Assembly (NCBI RefSeq): GCF_003955685.1 | Contig: NZ_RXHJ01000016.1 | Span: 1-64,000 of the forward strand | Source: Corynebacterium hylobatis | GTDB lineage: Bacteria > Actinomycetota > Actinomycetes > Mycobacteriales > Mycobacteriaceae | Length of the DNA stretch: 64,000 nucleotides | Reading direction: 5' to 3' | Shown: one piece after another, positions 35,885-46,251 of the stretch | How the letters are laid out: every line of letters starts with the position of its first letter | Position numbering within the stretch: position 1 is the stretch's first letter | Notes under the pieces: model-generated | What the model saw: only the letters and a program-made list of their open reading frames with translations | The model's database searches: none | Told to the model about the DNA's origin: nothing | Made by a program: the position numbers and the translations under genes

Positions 35885-36913
35885 TTGCGTTTCATCCCTG
35901 TTGATCGGCCGGTTCCGGGAACGGAACCGGCCGATGCCGTCCGTAACCTCGTCTTCCTCGCCAACCTCGCCGCCCAGGAGACCACCGGCGACACCGCCTC
36001 CTCCACCTCGGTGGAACGGGTCCAGCACCGCCTGCGCGGCTCCGCCGAATACGACACCCTCGCCTTCGCGCTCGAACTCGACCCCGAGGATGACTACGCC
36101 GGTTATCTCCTGGTGAGCACTCCCCTGCTCGAGGACACCCACGTCATGGAAGCGGAGGTCATCCTCGACGCCGGTCACCTCCCGCTTCCCGGCCACCCCC
36201 TCTCCACCGGGGCACACGAGGTGCTGGACCTGCTCTACGCGGAGGCGGAGGCCCTCGCAGCCCGCCACGGCCGGTCCACCGTCCAGACATGGCTGCTGCA
36301 CCCCGCCACGGAGGAACCCGGCAGCGGTGACTGGGCCGGGCTGCTGCGCGGCCGCGGCTACGAACTCGGTCTCACCGAGATCCAGGGGGTCGTCTCCGTC
36401 GACGTGCCTGCCCCGGACTGGCCGCCGACGCTGCGTATCGACGTCGTGCGCAACCTCACCTTCCCCACCCCGCTCATCGACGACGTACTCGCCCTCTACC
36501 GGCAGGCCTCCCTCGACGTGCCCACCGGCGGGCTGGACGCCGGGGAGGTGGACTGGACTCCGCAGCGACTGGGGGCCGCCGCGCGCCGGGTGGTGAACAC
36601 CGGCCGGGAGATGGTCAGCGTCGTCCTCTCCGATGCGGACGGGGTGATCGGCATCAGCGAGATCACCCGGTTCCCCGGTTCTGAGCCGGAGGTTGCCGAA
36701 CAGGGTCTCACCGTCATCGCCCCCCGCGCCCGAGGGCGCGGTCTGGGTCTGGCCGTCAAACGCGAGGTGCTCCGGCAGGCCGCCGCGGCCCTGCCCGGTG
36801 TGAAGCGGGTCTACACGTCAAACGCCACCGCCAACACCTGGATGATCGGGATCAACAGGCAGCTGGGGTGGCGTGTGGTCAGCGGGGGTTCGGGCTGGCA
36901 GCTCCGGCTCTAG
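35885..36913 (+). CDS. GNAT-family N-acetyltransferase
   Basis: 342 residues. The second half is a GNAT domain with the acetyl-CoA-binding motif VIAPRARGRGLGLAVKREVL and the later NATANTWMIGINRQLGW; the first half looks like a degenerate GNAT unit, so a tandem arrangement is likely. Substrate unknown. The TTG start touches the stop codon of the DUF349 gene (TAA|TTG) with GAGGA upstream, so translation is coupled. Its TAG shares CTAG with the stop of the convergent membrane protein. Confidence 0.82.
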   Translation: MRFIPVDRPVPGTEPADAVRNLVFLANLAAQETTGDTASSTSVERVQHRLRGSAEYDTLAFALELDPEDDYAGYLLVSTPLLEDTHVMEAEVILDAGHLPLPGHPLSTGAHEVLDLLYAEAEALAARHGRSTVQTWLLHPATEEPGSGDWAGLLRGRGYELGLTEIQGVVSVDVPAPDWPPTLRIDVVRNLTFPTPLIDDVLALYRQASLDVPTGGLDAGEVDWTPQRLGAAARRVVNTGREMVSVVLSDADGVIGISEITRFPGSEPEVAEQGLTVIAPRARGRGLGLAVKREVLRQAAAALPGVKRVYTSNATANTWMIGINRQLGWRVVSGGSGWQLRL

Positions 36914-37545
36914 CTCTGCGGATCGTCCTGCGGCCGGTGGCGTTCAGAGGCCCGGGCCCGGCGGTCGTCCTGCAGCAGCGGGTTCGTCTCCGCAGCAAAA
37001 TTCGCATCCTGCTGCATGCGGCCCACCTCATCGAGCGGATCTGCCTGCGCCCGGGCCCGGGCGATCTCCGCCTGCTCCGGGCTGCGGCGCAGCACCACGA
37101 AGGCGAAGCCGAGGAAGGCCAGACCCACCGCGAGCAGAGAGAGCCAGAAACCGATGTTCATCTCCACCCCGTCCTCGGCGGTGGGGCGGGTCTGGCGCAG
37201 CCAGACCGCGAAGATGGAGTAGGCGAAGCCCACGGTGGTGAACATCCAGGCCAGGGAGGCCAGCGCCGTGCGGCGGGTGATCAGCACCAGGGTGGTCAGC
37301 ACACCGACACCCAGGAAGACGAGGATGGAGTAGACGTACTCGGTGATCTTGATGCCCGCCTCCTGGGCGGGAGCAAGCTGGAACAGCACCTCGTAGCCCC
37401 GGACCTGGCCCGCCTGGGGCAGGACCAGGGAGACCACGTAGAGGACGAGCGCGGCGACAAGCAGCCAGAGCTGCTTACCCAGGTACACCCGGGCGGAGGC
37501 ACGTTTCTCCCGGGCGGCGAGATCGGTGCTGGTGGATTCACTCAC
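36910..37545 (-). CDS. Four-helix membrane protein upstream-linked to miaB
   Basis: 211 residues. Four hydrophobic helices (LWLLVAALVLYVVSLVLP, YVYSILVFLGVGVLTTLVLI, LAWMFTTVGFAYSIFAVWL, GFWLSLLAVGLAFLGFAFVVL) and a charged cytoplasmic tail. Mycobacteria carry a comparable protein beside miaB (Rv2732c type); no function is known. GTG 37545 follows GAGGAGAAG. It is downstream of miaB on the same strand with a 64-base gap. Confidence 0.75.
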   Translation of the reverse strand: MSESTSTDLAAREKRASARVYLGKQLWLLVAALVLYVVSLVLPQAGQVRGYEVLFQLAPAQEAGIKITEYVYSILVFLGVGVLTTLVLITRRTALASLAWMFTTVGFAYSIFAVWLRQTRPTAEDGVEMNIGFWLSLLAVGLAFLGFAFVVLRRSPEQAEIARARAQADPLDEVGRMQQDANFAAETNPLLQDDRRARASERHRPQDDPQS

Positions 37546-37609
37546 GGTGGTGGTCTTCTCCTCAGGATCAACGGTGACGGGTCCCACCCTACCCCTGCTC
37601 AGGGGCGGG

Positions 37610-39127
37610 TCAGCAGCCGCAGGAATCAGCCGGCGCCGGTGCCGGGGCGGGGGCGGGGGCACCGACACCGGGCAGACCCAGACCAACGCCGATGGGTTCG
37701 GTCGTGGGCACCTGCCCGGCGGCGGACATGTCGCCGGCGCGGGTACGGCGGTGGGAGGTGACGGGGGTGTCAGCAAGCAGGAAATACGGTGCAGAGCCGG
37801 TGACCGTGGTGGTGACCACGTCCCCGGGACGGATCTCCCCGTCCAGGGCACCCTCAGGAAGGAAGTGCACCAGGCGGCCGTCGCGGGCGCGGCCGGTCAT
37901 GCGGCCGGTCTTCTTGCGTCCCTCGGCCTGGACGAGCAGCTCCACATCCGTGCCCACCAGTCCGGCGTTGAGCTCCTCCGCGATGCGGTCCTGCAGGGCG
38001 AGGAGGCGCTCGAAACGCTCCTGGACGACTTCCTTGGGCACCTGGTTGTCGTAGCCCGCGGCCGGGGTACCCGGGCGTGCCGAATACTGGAAGGTGTAGG
38101 CGGAGGTGAACCGCGCCTTCTCCACGACGTCGAGAGTGTGCTGGAAATCCTCCTCCGTCTCGCCGGGAAAACCGACGATGAGGTCAGTGGTGATCGACGC
38201 GTGCGGGATCTTGGCCCGGACCTCGTCCAGGATGGCCAGGAACTTCGTGGAGCGGTAGGAACGGCGCATCTCCTTGAGCACCTTGTCCGAACCCGACTGC
38301 AGCGGCATGTGCAGCTGGGGGCAGACGGCCGGGGTCTCCGCCATCGCATCGATGACATCGGAGGTGAACTCCGCCGGGTGCGGGGAGGTGAAGCGCAGGC
38401 GCTCCAGGCCCTCGATCTGTCCGCAGGCGCGCAGCAGCTTCGAGAAGGCGGAACGGTCGCGCTCCAGATCCGGGTCGGCGAAGTTCACGCCGTAGGCGTT
38501 GACATTCTGCCCCAGCAGGGTCACCTCAGTCACGCCCTGGTCGACCAGCGCCTGCACCTCGGCGAGGATGTCACCGGGGCGGCGGTCGATCTCCCTGCCA
38601 CGCAGGCTCGGGACGATACAGAAGGTACAGGTATTGTTGCAGCCCACGGAAACAGAGACCCAGCCCGCGTAGGCCGACTCCCGCTTGGCGGGCAGCACCG
38701 AGGGGAAGGCCTCGAGCGAGTCGACGATCTCGACCTGGGCCTCCTCATTGTGCCGGGCACGCTCAAGCAGGGTCGGCAGGGAGCCGATGTTGTGGGTGCC
38801 GAAGACCACGTCCACCCACGGGGCGCGGGCCACCACGGTCTCCCGGTCCTTCTGGGCCAGGCAACCGCCGACGGCGATCTGCATTCCCGGGTGCCGGTCC
38901 TTGGTGGCCTTGAGGTTGCCGAGGGTGCCGTAGAGCTTCTCGTCGGCGTTCTCCCGGACAGCACAGGTATTGAAGACCACCAGGTCAGCATCCGTTCCCG
39001 CGGCGACGGCCGAATAACCCGCCCCCTCGAGCAGCCCGGACAGGCGCTCGGAGTCATGCACGTTCATCTGGCAACCGAAGGTGCGGACCTCGTAGGTCCT
39101 GGACGGGGTATCAACGGGGGTGTTCAC
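37610..39127 (-). CDS. miaB: tRNA-2-methylthio-N6-dimethylallyladenosine synthase MiaB
   Basis: 505 residues. Radical SAM methylthiotransferase modifying A37 after MiaA. N-terminal UPF0004 domain with cluster cysteines Cys19, Cys55 and Cys89 ([20 protein letters not shown]), radical [11 protein letters not shown] (Cys163, Cys167, Cys170), then a TRAM domain near residues 385-450. The C-terminus is an Ala-Pro-rich stretch ending DSCGC, longer than in E. coli. Divergent from gluA across 199 bases. Confidence 0.96.
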   Translation of the reverse strand: MNTPVDTPSRTYEVRTFGCQMNVHDSERLSGLLEGAGYSAVAAGTDADLVVFNTCAVRENADEKLYGTLGNLKATKDRHPGMQIAVGGCLAQKDRETVVARAPWVDVVFGTHNIGSLPTLLERARHNEEAQVEIVDSLEAFPSVLPAKRESAYAGWVSVSVGCNNTCTFCIVPSLRGREIDRRPGDILAEVQALVDQGVTEVTLLGQNVNAYGVNFADPDLERDRSAFSKLLRACGQIEGLERLRFTSPHPAEFTSDVIDAMAETPAVCPQLHMPLQSGSDKVLKEMRRSYRSTKFLAILDEVRAKIPHASITTDLIVGFPGETEEDFQHTLDVVEKARFTSAYTFQYSARPGTPAAGYDNQVPKEVVQERFERLLALQDRIAEELNAGLVGTDVELLVQAEGRKKTGRMTGRARDGRLVHFLPEGALDGEIRPGDVVTTTVTGSAPYFLLADTPVTSHRRTRAGDMSAAGQVPTTEPIGVGLGLPGVGAPAPAPAPAPADSCGC

Positions 39128-39232
39128 GGCTGGTAATTGTAGCTTTCTCCAGCGGGGGCACCCAATCCGCGGTATCGGTCACTGAGCCACCCAACAGTGT
39201 CCACCAGGTTTTTCCTGAGTGCACCTCAGTCC

Positions 39233-39265
39233 GTCTTTGCCCGGTCTTTGTCTGTTCTTTGTCCG
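39233..39265. repeat. Three 11-bp tandem repeats upstream of gluA
   Basis: GTCTTTGCCCG (39233-39243), GTCTTTGTCTG (39244-39254) and TTCTTTGTCCG (39255-39265), about 60 bases before gluA. The 11-bp period places each copy on one face of the helix. No AmtR-type box was recognised in the same gap. Confidence 0.55.
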
Positions 39266-39326
39266 GTCACAGAATCGTTTGCTCAAAACCACACCCGTGA
39301 CGCCCGCCTGTGCCTAAGATCAGACT

Positions 39327-40103
<777 letters not shown>

Positions 40104-40139
40104 TGTGCCACCGCTAACCCTCAATTCCCGAAGGAAACA

Positions 40140-41018
40140 ATGATCATGAAGAAGAACCTCCTGCGTCTCGCCGCCGTCACCTCCACCGTCGTCCTCACCG
40201 GAGTCACCCTCGCCGCCTGTGGCGGGTCCTCGGGCGGCGACGGCATGCTCGCCGCCATCGAGTCCGGTGAGGTCACCATCGGCACCAAATACGACCAGCC
40301 GGGCCTGGGCCTGCGCAACCCGGACGGCTCGATGTCCGGGCTCGACGTCGACGTCGCCGAGTTCGTGGTCAACCAGATCGCCACCGACAACGGCTGGGAG
40401 GCCCCGGCCATCACCTGGCGTGAGACCCCCTCCGCTCAGCGCGAGACCCTCATCCAGAACGGTGAAGTCGACCTCATCGCCGCCACCTACTCCATCAACC
40501 AGGGCCGCTCCCAGTCCGTCAACTTCGGTGGCCCCTACCTGGTCACCCACCAGGCCCTGCTGGTGCGCGAGGCAGAGACCGCGATCACCGACCTGGAGAG
40601 CCTCGACGGCAAGATCCTCTGCTCCGTCACCGGTTCCACCCCGGCCCAGACGGTCAAGGACGCCCTGCCGGGTGTCCAGCTCCAGGAATACGACACCTAC
40701 TCCTCCTGCGTCGAGGCACTGCGCCAGGGCAACATCGACGCGATGACCACCGACGCGACCATCCTGCTCGGCTACTCCGCACAGGCCCCGGGCCAGTTCA
40801 AGGTCATCGAGATGGAGCGTGACGGCGAACCGTTCACCAACGAGTACTACGGCATCGGCCTGGCCAAGGACGACACCGAGGGCACCGACGCGATCAACGC
40901 CGCGCTGACGGAGCTGCACGACTCCGGTGAATTCGACAGGCTGGTCCAGGAGAACCTCGGCAGCGACGAGTCCGTCTCCCCGGGCACCCCGGGTGACCTC
41001 TCCTTCCTCGACAACTAG
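40140..41018 (+). CDS. gluB: Glutamate-binding lipoprotein
   Basis: 292 residues. Signal peptide with lipobox LAAC (Cys27), then a bilobal solute-binding domain with GLDVDVAEFVVNQI, DLIAATYSINQGRSQSVNFGGPY and the C-lobe. Presents glutamate to GluCD. AAGGA precedes ATG ATC ATG; ATG 40140 is given, ATG 40146 is equally possible. Second gene of gluABCD, 36 bases after gluA. Confidence 0.93.
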   Translation: MIMKKNLLRLAAVTSTVVLTGVTLAACGGSSGGDGMLAAIESGEVTIGTKYDQPGLGLRNPDGSMSGLDVDVAEFVVNQIATDNGWEAPAITWRETPSAQRETLIQNGEVDLIAATYSINQGRSQSVNFGGPYLVTHQALLVREAETAITDLESLDGKILCSVTGSTPAQTVKDALPGVQLQEYDTYSSCVEALRQGNIDAMTTDATILLGYSAQAPGQFKVIEMERDGEPFTNEYYGIGLAKDDTEGTDAINAALTELHDSGEFDRLVQENLGSDESVSPGTPGDLSFLDN

Positions 41019-41038
41019 CGGACCGGAAGGAGACCCCC

Positions 41039-41725
41039 GTGGATGCACTCTGGGCCGATCTCGGCCCCCGGTTGTGGTCGGCCTTCTGGCTGACCATCCA
41101 GCTGACGATCTACTCCGCCATCGGCGCGATGATCCTCGGCACCATCCTCACCGCCATGAGGGTCTCCCCCGTCGGGATCCTACGGAACATCGCGACCTTC
41201 TACATCAACACCCTGCGCAACACCCCGCTGACCCTCATCGTCATCTTCTGTTCCTTCGGCCTGTACCAGAACCTCGGACTGGTCCTGGCTGACCGCAGCT
41301 CACCCACCTTCCTGGTGGACCAGAACTTCCGTCTCGCCGTCCTCGGCTTCGTGCTCTACACCTCGGCGTTCGTGGCGGAGTCCCTGCGCTCCGGCATCAA
41401 CACCGTGCACTTCGGGCAGGCGGAGGCCGCCCGGTCCCTCGGGCTGACCTTCGGGCAGAGTTTCAGCAACATCGTCTTCCCCCAGGCCGTCCGCGCCGCG
41501 ATCGTGCCCCTGGGCAACACCCTCATCGCGCTGACGAAGAACACCACCATCGCCTCGGCGATCGGCGTCGCCGAGGCCTCCCTGCTGATGAAGTCCACCA
41601 TCGAGAACCACGCGAACCTGCTGTTCATCGTGTTCGGCATCTTCGCCCTGGGCTTCATCATCCTGACTCTGCCCACCGGCCTGGCGCTCAGCCGGCTGTC
41701 CGACCGACTGGCGGTGAGGAAATAA
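41039..41725 (+). CDS. gluC: Glutamate ABC transporter permease GluC
   Basis: 228 residues, five helices of the HisMQ permease type. The cytoplasmic coupling loop is seen as [23 protein letters not shown] start with GGAAGGAG upstream. Its TAA overlaps the gluD ATG (TAATG), a sign of translational coupling of the two permease subunits. Confidence 0.93.
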   Translation: MDALWADLGPRLWSAFWLTIQLTIYSAIGAMILGTILTAMRVSPVGILRNIATFYINTLRNTPLTLIVIFCSFGLYQNLGLVLADRSSPTFLVDQNFRLAVLGFVLYTSAFVAESLRSGINTVHFGQAEAARSLGLTFGQSFSNIVFPQAVRAAIVPLGNTLIALTKNTTIASAIGVAEASLLMKSTIENHANLLFIVFGIFALGFIILTLPTGLALSRLSDRLAVRK

Positions 41726-42663
41726 TGACCGTACGCGCCACAGTGCTCTACGACGCCCCCGGCCCCCGCGGCCGCCGCGTCAACCTCCTCCTGACCGTCG
41801 CCACCGCGGTCCTCACAGTGCTCATCCTCGCCTGGATCGGCTGGACCCTGAACAACAACGGCCAGCTCGAGGCCGCGAAATGGACCCCGTTCCTGGATTC
41901 CCAGACCTGGCGGACCTACCTGCTCCCCGGCCTGTGGGGCACGCTGAAATCGGCTTTCCTGTCGATCATCCTCGCGATGATCCTCGGCGTGCTGCTGGGC
42001 CTGGGACGCCTGTCGGAACTGGCGTGGCTGCGCTGGATCTGCGCCGTGATCATCGAGTTCTTCCGCGCCATCCCGGTACTGCTGCTCATGATCTTCGCCT
42101 ACCAGCTCTTCGCCGAGTACAACATGGTCCCCTCCCGGCAGCTCGCCTTCGCCGCGGTTGTCTTCGCACTGACCATGTACAACGGTTCCGTGGTCGCGGA
42201 GATCCTGCGCTCCGGCATCAACTCCCTGCCCAAGGGACAGACCGAGGCCGCCCGTGCGCTGGGTATGTCGCACCAGCAGACCATGCGGACGATCCTGCTG
42301 CCGCAGGCGATCGCCGCCATGCTGCCGGCGCTGATCGCGCAGATGGTCATCGCACTGAAGGACTCCGCGCTGGGTTACCAGATCGGCTACGTGGAGGTCG
42401 TCCGTTCCGGCATCCAGTCCGCCTCCTTCAACCAGAACTTCCTGGCCTCGCTGACGGTCGTCGCGATCATCATGATCCTGATCAACTGGGCCCTGACCTC
42501 CCTGGCGCAGCGCGTTGAGCGGCAGCTGCGGGCCGGCCGGGCGCGCCGCAACATCCTGGCCAAGGTGCCGGAGATGCCCGACCAGGGCATCGACACCAAG
42601 GACAACGTCAACGTCGACTGGCAGGCCCCCGGTTACGTGGAGATCCAGAACCCGGACCGCTGA
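41725..42663 (+). CDS. gluD: Glutamate ABC transporter permease GluD
   Basis: 312 residues. One extra N-terminal helix ([20 protein letters not shown]), then the HisMQ permease core with the coupling loop [22 protein letters not shown]-terminal soluble tail of about 50 residues ([19 protein letters not shown]) is longer than in enteric permeases, as in C. glutamicum GluD. Last gene of the operon; a shared hairpin with recX follows. Confidence 0.93.
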   Translation: MTVRATVLYDAPGPRGRRVNLLLTVATAVLTVLILAWIGWTLNNNGQLEAAKWTPFLDSQTWRTYLLPGLWGTLKSAFLSIILAMILGVLLGLGRLSELAWLRWICAVIIEFFRAIPVLLLMIFAYQLFAEYNMVPSRQLAFAAVVFALTMYNGSVVAEILRSGINSLPKGQTEAARALGMSHQQTMRTILLPQAIAAMLPALIAQMVIALKDSALGYQIGYVEVVRSGIQSASFNQNFLASLTVVAIIMILINWALTSLAQRVERQLRAGRARRNILAKVPEMPDQGIDTKDNVNVDWQAPGYVEIQNPDR

Positions 42664-42683
42664 GCCCTCCTCAGACGGGAAAA

Positions 42684-42715
42684 ACCGCTGCCACCCGGCT
42701 CCGGGTGGCGGCGGT
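42684..42715. terminator. Bidirectional terminator between gluD and recX
   Basis: About 14-bp stem (ACCGCTGCCACCCGG / CCGGGTGGCGGCGGT) with a 2-base loop. AAAAA on its left gives a T-run for recX on the minus strand; rightward it is weaker. Confidence 0.8.
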
Positions 42716-42735
42716 CCGCTGTTTCACCGGCGGTG

Positions 42736-43311
42736 TCAGCCGAGACCGGCAATGCGCTCCTCGAGGGCCTCCCGCGCGATGCGCAGGCTCATGCCCTGGG
42801 GGAAACCACGGCGGGCCAGCACCCCGACGATGCGCCGCAGCGCCTTATCAGTTTCCGCCCGGTCGGCCGGGGCCTCGCGGATGGTGCGCGCCTTCTTCTC
42901 TGCCAGGGCCCGGGCGGTGGCCTCCTCGTCGGCGGCGTCGATCTGCTCAAGGGCCTCCGCCCGCGTGGCGGAGTCGACGCCCTTCTGGCGCAGCTCCTGC
43001 TCCAGTACACGGGTGGACTTGCCGCGGCGGGCGTGGCGCTGCCGGACCCATTCCCGGGCGAAGGCCGCGTCGTCGAGGAGGTTGACCGCCGCCAGGTCAT
43101 CGAGCACGTCGTCGACGACCACGGGCTCGAACTCGGCCTCGATGAGCCGCTCGCGCAGCTCCTGGCGGGATCGGGCCCGCACATCAAGCAGCCCCAGGGC
43201 GCGCCGACGCACGGCCGCCTTGGCCTCCTCCGCCTCCTGGTCGAACTGGCCCGGCGTGAATCCGGCGATCGCCTCCTTCAGTTGGGCGATCTTCTGCTCC
43301 CGGCTGGTCAT
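42736..43311 (-). CDS. recX: RecA regulator RecX
   Basis: 191 residues, all helical RecX fold with repeated three-helix units (RSRQELRERLIEAEFEPVVV, DDAAFAREWVRQRHARRGKS, DKALRRIVGVLARRGFPQG). RecX caps and inhibits RecA filaments. It lies 15 bases after recA on the same strand, the usual actinobacterial recA-recX operon, so both rise together in SOS. Confidence 0.94.
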   Translation of the reverse strand: MTSREQKIAQLKEAIAGFTPGQFDQEAEEAKAAVRRRALGLLDVRARSRQELRERLIEAEFEPVVVDDVLDDLAAVNLLDDAAFAREWVRQRHARRGKSTRVLEQELRQKGVDSATRAEALEQIDAADEEATARALAEKKARTIREAPADRAETDKALRRIVGVLARRGFPQGMSLRIAREALEERIAGLG

Positions 43312-43326
43312 GGCACCTCCTGCCCG

Positions 43327-44466
43327 CTATTCCGCGGTGGCTGCAGCCTCAGCCTCAGCTTCAGCCTCGGCCTCGTCGTCGAAGTCGACGTTGGGCACCA
43401 TGTCGACCGGCTCATCGGTGAGGGTGTCGCCTGCGGCGGCCGCCTCAGGGCCGATACCCAGCTTGATGAAGATCTTGCGCTCGATCTCGTCGGCCAGCTC
43501 CGGAGTCTCCTTGAGCAGCAGGCGGGCCTTCTCCTTGCCCTGCCCGAGCTGGTCACCCTCGTAAGTGAACCAGGAGCCGGACTTCTTCACGATGCCGTTC
43601 TCCACGCCGAGGTCGATGATGGAGGACTCCCGGGAGATGCCCTCGCCGTAGATGATGTCGAACTCGGCGATCTTGAAGGGCGGGGAGACCTTGTTCTTGA
43701 CCACCTTGACGCGGGTGCGGTTACCGATGGCGTCCTGGCCGTCCTTGAGTGTCTGGATGCGGCGCACGTCGAGGCGGACCGAGGCGTAGAACTTCAGTGC
43801 CTTGCCGCCGGTGGTGGTCTCCGGGGAGCCGAACATGACGCCGATCTTCTCGCGCAACTGGTTGATGAAGATGGCGGTGGTGCCGGAGGTGTGCAGGGCT
43901 CCGGTCATCTTGCGCAGTGCCTGGCTCATCAGACGGGCCTGCAGGCCGACGTGACTGTCACCCATCTCGCCCTCGATCTCGGCCTTCGGGGTCAGGGCCG
44001 CGACGGAGTCGATGACGAGGATGTCGATGGCGCCGGAGCGCACGAGCATGTCCGCGATCTCCAGGGCCTGCTCGCCGGTGTCCGGCTGGGAGACCAGCAG
44101 GTTGTCGGTGTCCACACCGAGTTTCTTGGCGTAGTCGGGGTCCAGTGCGTGCTCGGCATCGATGAAGGCGGCGATACCGCCGGCTTTCTGTGCCTGGGCG
44201 ATGGCGTGCAGCGCCACGGTCGTCTTACCGGAGGACTCCGGGCCGTAGATCTCGACGACGCGGCCGCGGGGGAAACCGCCGATGCCGAGGGCCACGTCGA
44301 TCGCGGTGTTGCCGGAGGAGATGATCTGGATCGGCGGACGGTTCTCGTCACCGAGGCGCATGACCGCGCCCTTGCCGTAGTCCTTCTCGATCATCGCCAG
44401 CGCGGCGTCGAGCGCCTTCTGCCGGTCATCGCCCTTGGCGGAGGTGGCCTTCTTCTTGGTTGCCAT
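43327..44466 (-). CDS. recA: Recombinase RecA
   Basis: 379 residues. Walker A GPESSGKT (residues 75-82), Walker [13 protein letters not shown]-binding loops L1 around [16 protein letters not shown] and L2 around [13 protein letters not shown]. Forms filaments on single-stranded DNA, drives strand exchange and triggers LexA cleavage. The C-terminus is very acidic (EAEAEAEAE). Start at ATG 44466 behind AAGGAA. A LexA-like box is 194 bases upstream, so the leader is long. No intein. Confidence 0.98.
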   Translation of the reverse strand: MATKKKATSAKGDDRQKALDAALAMIEKDYGKGAVMRLGDENRPPIQIISSGNTAIDVALGIGGFPRGRVVEIYGPESSGKTTVALHAIAQAQKAGGIAAFIDAEHALDPDYAKKLGVDTDNLLVSQPDTGEQALEIADMLVRSGAIDILVIDSVAALTPKAEIEGEMGDSHVGLQARLMSQALRKMTGALHTSGTTAIFINQLREKIGVMFGSPETTTGGKALKFYASVRLDVRRIQTLKDGQDAIGNRTRVKVVKNKVSPPFKIAEFDIIYGEGISRESSIIDLGVENGIVKKSGSWFTYEGDQLGQGKEKARLLLKETPELADEIERKIFIKLGIGPEAAAAGDTLTDEPVDMVPNVDFDDEAEAEAEAEAAATAE

Positions 44467-44659
44467 GGTGGCGTTTCCTTCTGTTGGGTGGTCTGTGGTG
44501 ACGTCGGTGGGTTGGTCGGGCAGGAAAGTGTCCACATCCTCTTGGACTCCGTTCGCCCCCGAAAGGCTCCCGGTTCAGGGATGTCCGCCCTCCCGCACGA
44601 TGTTCTGGCCCCACGGTATCCACAGGGTGGGACACAAGGATCGTCGAATTCGAACTTAC

Positions 44660-44675
44660 ACGCACGTTTGTTCGA
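44660..44675 (-). promoter_or_regulatory. LexA (SOS) box of recA
   Basis: On the minus strand TCGAACAAACGTGCGT, matching TCGAACANNTGTTCGA in 13 of 16 positions. It lies between the DUF3046 gene and recA, and no other recA-proximal site was found. Confidence 0.7.
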
Positions 44676-44683
44676 AAGCAACG

Positions 44684-44899
44684 TCAGCGGTCGAGGTCAT
44701 CGCGTCCCAGTCGGCGCCCCTCCGGAACATCGAAGTCATCACACAACTCCAGCCACACCTTGCGCAGGTCAACACCGTCCTCGATGAGCTGCTCCGGGGT
44801 ACGCCCACTGGAGACGAGCACATGGGAGTGCGCGAGGAACCGCGCTTGGGCCCGCCCGAACTCGTCCTCGAGGAGCTGATGGAATTCCGTCAGTCGCAT
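44684..44899 (-). CDS. DUF3046 protein
   Basis: 71 residues: MRLTEFHQLLEDEFGRAQAR, HVLVSSGRTPEQLIEDGVD, then VWLELCDDFDVPEGRRLGRD. DUF3046 proteins are short, restricted to actinobacteria and typically sit just upstream of recA; function unknown. The frame is open far upstream but that part is a shadow of bioY. Divergent from bioY with 78 bases between starts. Confidence 0.85.
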   Translation of the reverse strand: MRLTEFHQLLEDEFGRAQARFLAHSHVLVSSGRTPEQLIEDGVDLRKVWLELCDDFDVPEGRRLGRDDLDR

Positions 44900-44942
44900 G
44901 CCCGCATGATACCGGGACCTGTGTCCACAGGCCTCCCCGACG

Positions 44943-44971
44943 CTCGACTGAACACCGTTCAGTGCTACCGT
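44943..44971 (+). promoter_or_regulatory. bioY promoter with BioQ-type operator
   Basis: Perfect dyad ACTGAAC-ACC-GTTCAGT (44947-44963), matching the TGAAC-N3-GTT(A/C) palindrome reported for the biotin repressor BioQ. It fills the spacer between CTCGAC (44943-44948) and the -10 TACCGT (44966-44971), so a bound repressor would block RNA polymerase. The ATG of bioY follows 6 bases after the -10. Confidence 0.75.
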
Positions 44972-44977
44972 GTCCCC

Positions 44978-45562
44978 ATGACCACAACCACCACCCGCAC
45001 CTCGCGGTCCACGGTCCAGGACCTGGCATATGTTGCTGTCTTCGCGGCCCTGATCATCGTGCTCGCCTTCGTCGCCATCCCCATCGGCGCCGCCGGCGTG
45101 CCGATCGTCCTCCAGAACGCCGCGATCGTGTTGGCCGGCCTCGTCCTCGGTGGCCGCCGCGGCTTCCTCGTCGCCGCGCTCGTCCTCTTCCTCGGCCTCA
45201 TCGGCCTGCCCGTGCTCGCCGGTGGGCACACCACGCTCGCGGCCCTGGCCGGCCCGACCGTCGGCTACATCGTCGGCTACCTCGTCTCTGCCGGTGTCGC
45301 GGGCGCCATCGCCTACCGTGCCCCCGCACGCAACCGCGGTGCCCAGGTCGTGTGGTTCACCGTCGCCGCCGCCGTCGGCCTGCTGCTCCAGTACTTCTTC
45401 GGTGCCCTGGGACTGGTGTGGCGAGCCGGACTGAGCCTGGGCGAGTCGATCATCGCCCAGGGCGCCTTCCTCATCCCGGACGCCGCGAAATTCGCCGTCA
45501 TGGTGGTCATCGCCCTCGGCATCCACGCCGCCTTCCCCGATCTCCTCTCCCGCAGGAAATAA
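44978..45562 (+). CDS. bioY: Biotin ECF transporter S component BioY
   Basis: 194 residues, six helices. BioY signatures: QNAAIVLAGLVLGGRRGFLV, the GLIGLPVLAGG loop and the biotin-binding region GPTVGYIVGYLVSA. Binds biotin and works with BioM and BioN. Probably leaderless (TACCGT ends 6 bases before the ATG) with a BioQ-type operator in the promoter. Corynebacteria are often biotin auxotrophs, and no biotin synthesis genes are in this window. Its TAA overlaps the bioM start. Confidence 0.94.
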   Translation: MTTTTTRTSRSTVQDLAYVAVFAALIIVLAFVAIPIGAAGVPIVLQNAAIVLAGLVLGGRRGFLVAALVLFLGLIGLPVLAGGHTTLAALAGPTVGYIVGYLVSAGVAGAIAYRAPARNRGAQVVWFTVAAAVGLLLQYFFGALGLVWRAGLSLGESIIAQGAFLIPDAAKFAVMVVIALGIHAAFPDLLSRRK

Positions 45563-46251
45563 TGCCCACCATCACCTTCGACAACGTCTCCGTCGTCTTC
45601 GACGGAGACGTCTCCCCCACCCTGGACCAGATCAACCTGAATCTCACCGAACACCGGATCGGCATCATCGGCGCCAACGGCTCCGGCAAATCCACCCTCG
45701 CCCGGCTCATCAACGGACTGGGCTCCCCCACCTCGGGGCAGGTCAGCGTGGACGGACGCGACGTGGACAAATACGGCCGGGAGATCCGCCGCCGCGTCGG
45801 CTTCGTATTCTCCGACGCCGAGAACCAGATCGTCATGCCCCAGGTGCGTGACGACGTCGCCTTCTCCCTGCGCCGCCTGAAGCTCTCCCGCGCCGAACGC
45901 GATGCGCGTGTCGACGCCGCCCTCGACCGCTTCGGCCTCACCCCTCTGGCGGAGGCCTCCCCGCACACGCTCTCGGGCGGCCAGAAACAGCTGCTCGCGC
46001 TCGCCGCTGTCCTGGTCATCGAACCCGATCTGATCATCGCCGACGAACCGACCACACTGCTCGACCTGCGCAACCGCATCCGCATCGCCCGGGAGTTCGC
46101 CGCGCTGGAACAGCAGCTCATCGTGGTCACCCACGACCTGGACCTCCTCGAGGACTTCGACCGCGTCATCTGCCTGGACAACGGCCGCATCATCGCCGAC
46201 GGTGAGCCCCACGAGGTGTGCGCCCACTACAGAGGCCTGATGCTCGCGTGA
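45562..46251 (+). CDS. bioM: Biotin ECF transporter ATPase BioM
   Basis: 229-residue ABC ATPase. Walker A GANGSGKS (residues 37-44), Q-loop FSDAENQIVMPQV typical of ECF ATPases, signature LSGGQKQL, Walker B LIIADEP, switch VVTHD. Start overlaps the bioY stop (TAATG) and its own stop overlaps the bioN GTG (GTGA), so all three are coupled. Confidence 0.94.
   Translation: MPTITFDNVSVVFDGDVSPTLDQINLNLTEHRIGIIGANGSGKSTLARLINGLGSPTSGQVSVDGRDVDKYGREIRRRVGFVFSDAENQIVMPQVRDDVAFSLRRLKLSRAERDARVDAALDRFGLTPLAEASPHTLSGGQKQLLALAAVLVIEPDLIIADEPTTLLDLRNRIRIAREFAALEQQLIVVTHDLDLLEDFDRVICLDNGRIIADGEPHEVCAHYRGLMLA

Noticed and set aside
39181-39230. CTGAG-TGCAC-CTCAG dyad near miaB/gluA as an AmtR box
   Set aside because: Does not match the CTAT-N6-ATAG type consensus and the stem is only 5 bp.
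43327-44466. Intein in recA
   Set aside because: Length is 379 residues and the P-loop and L2 regions are uninterrupted.
42733-44787. 684-codon plus-strand frame opposite recX-recA
   Set aside because: Shadow frame; recX and recA are certain on the minus strand.
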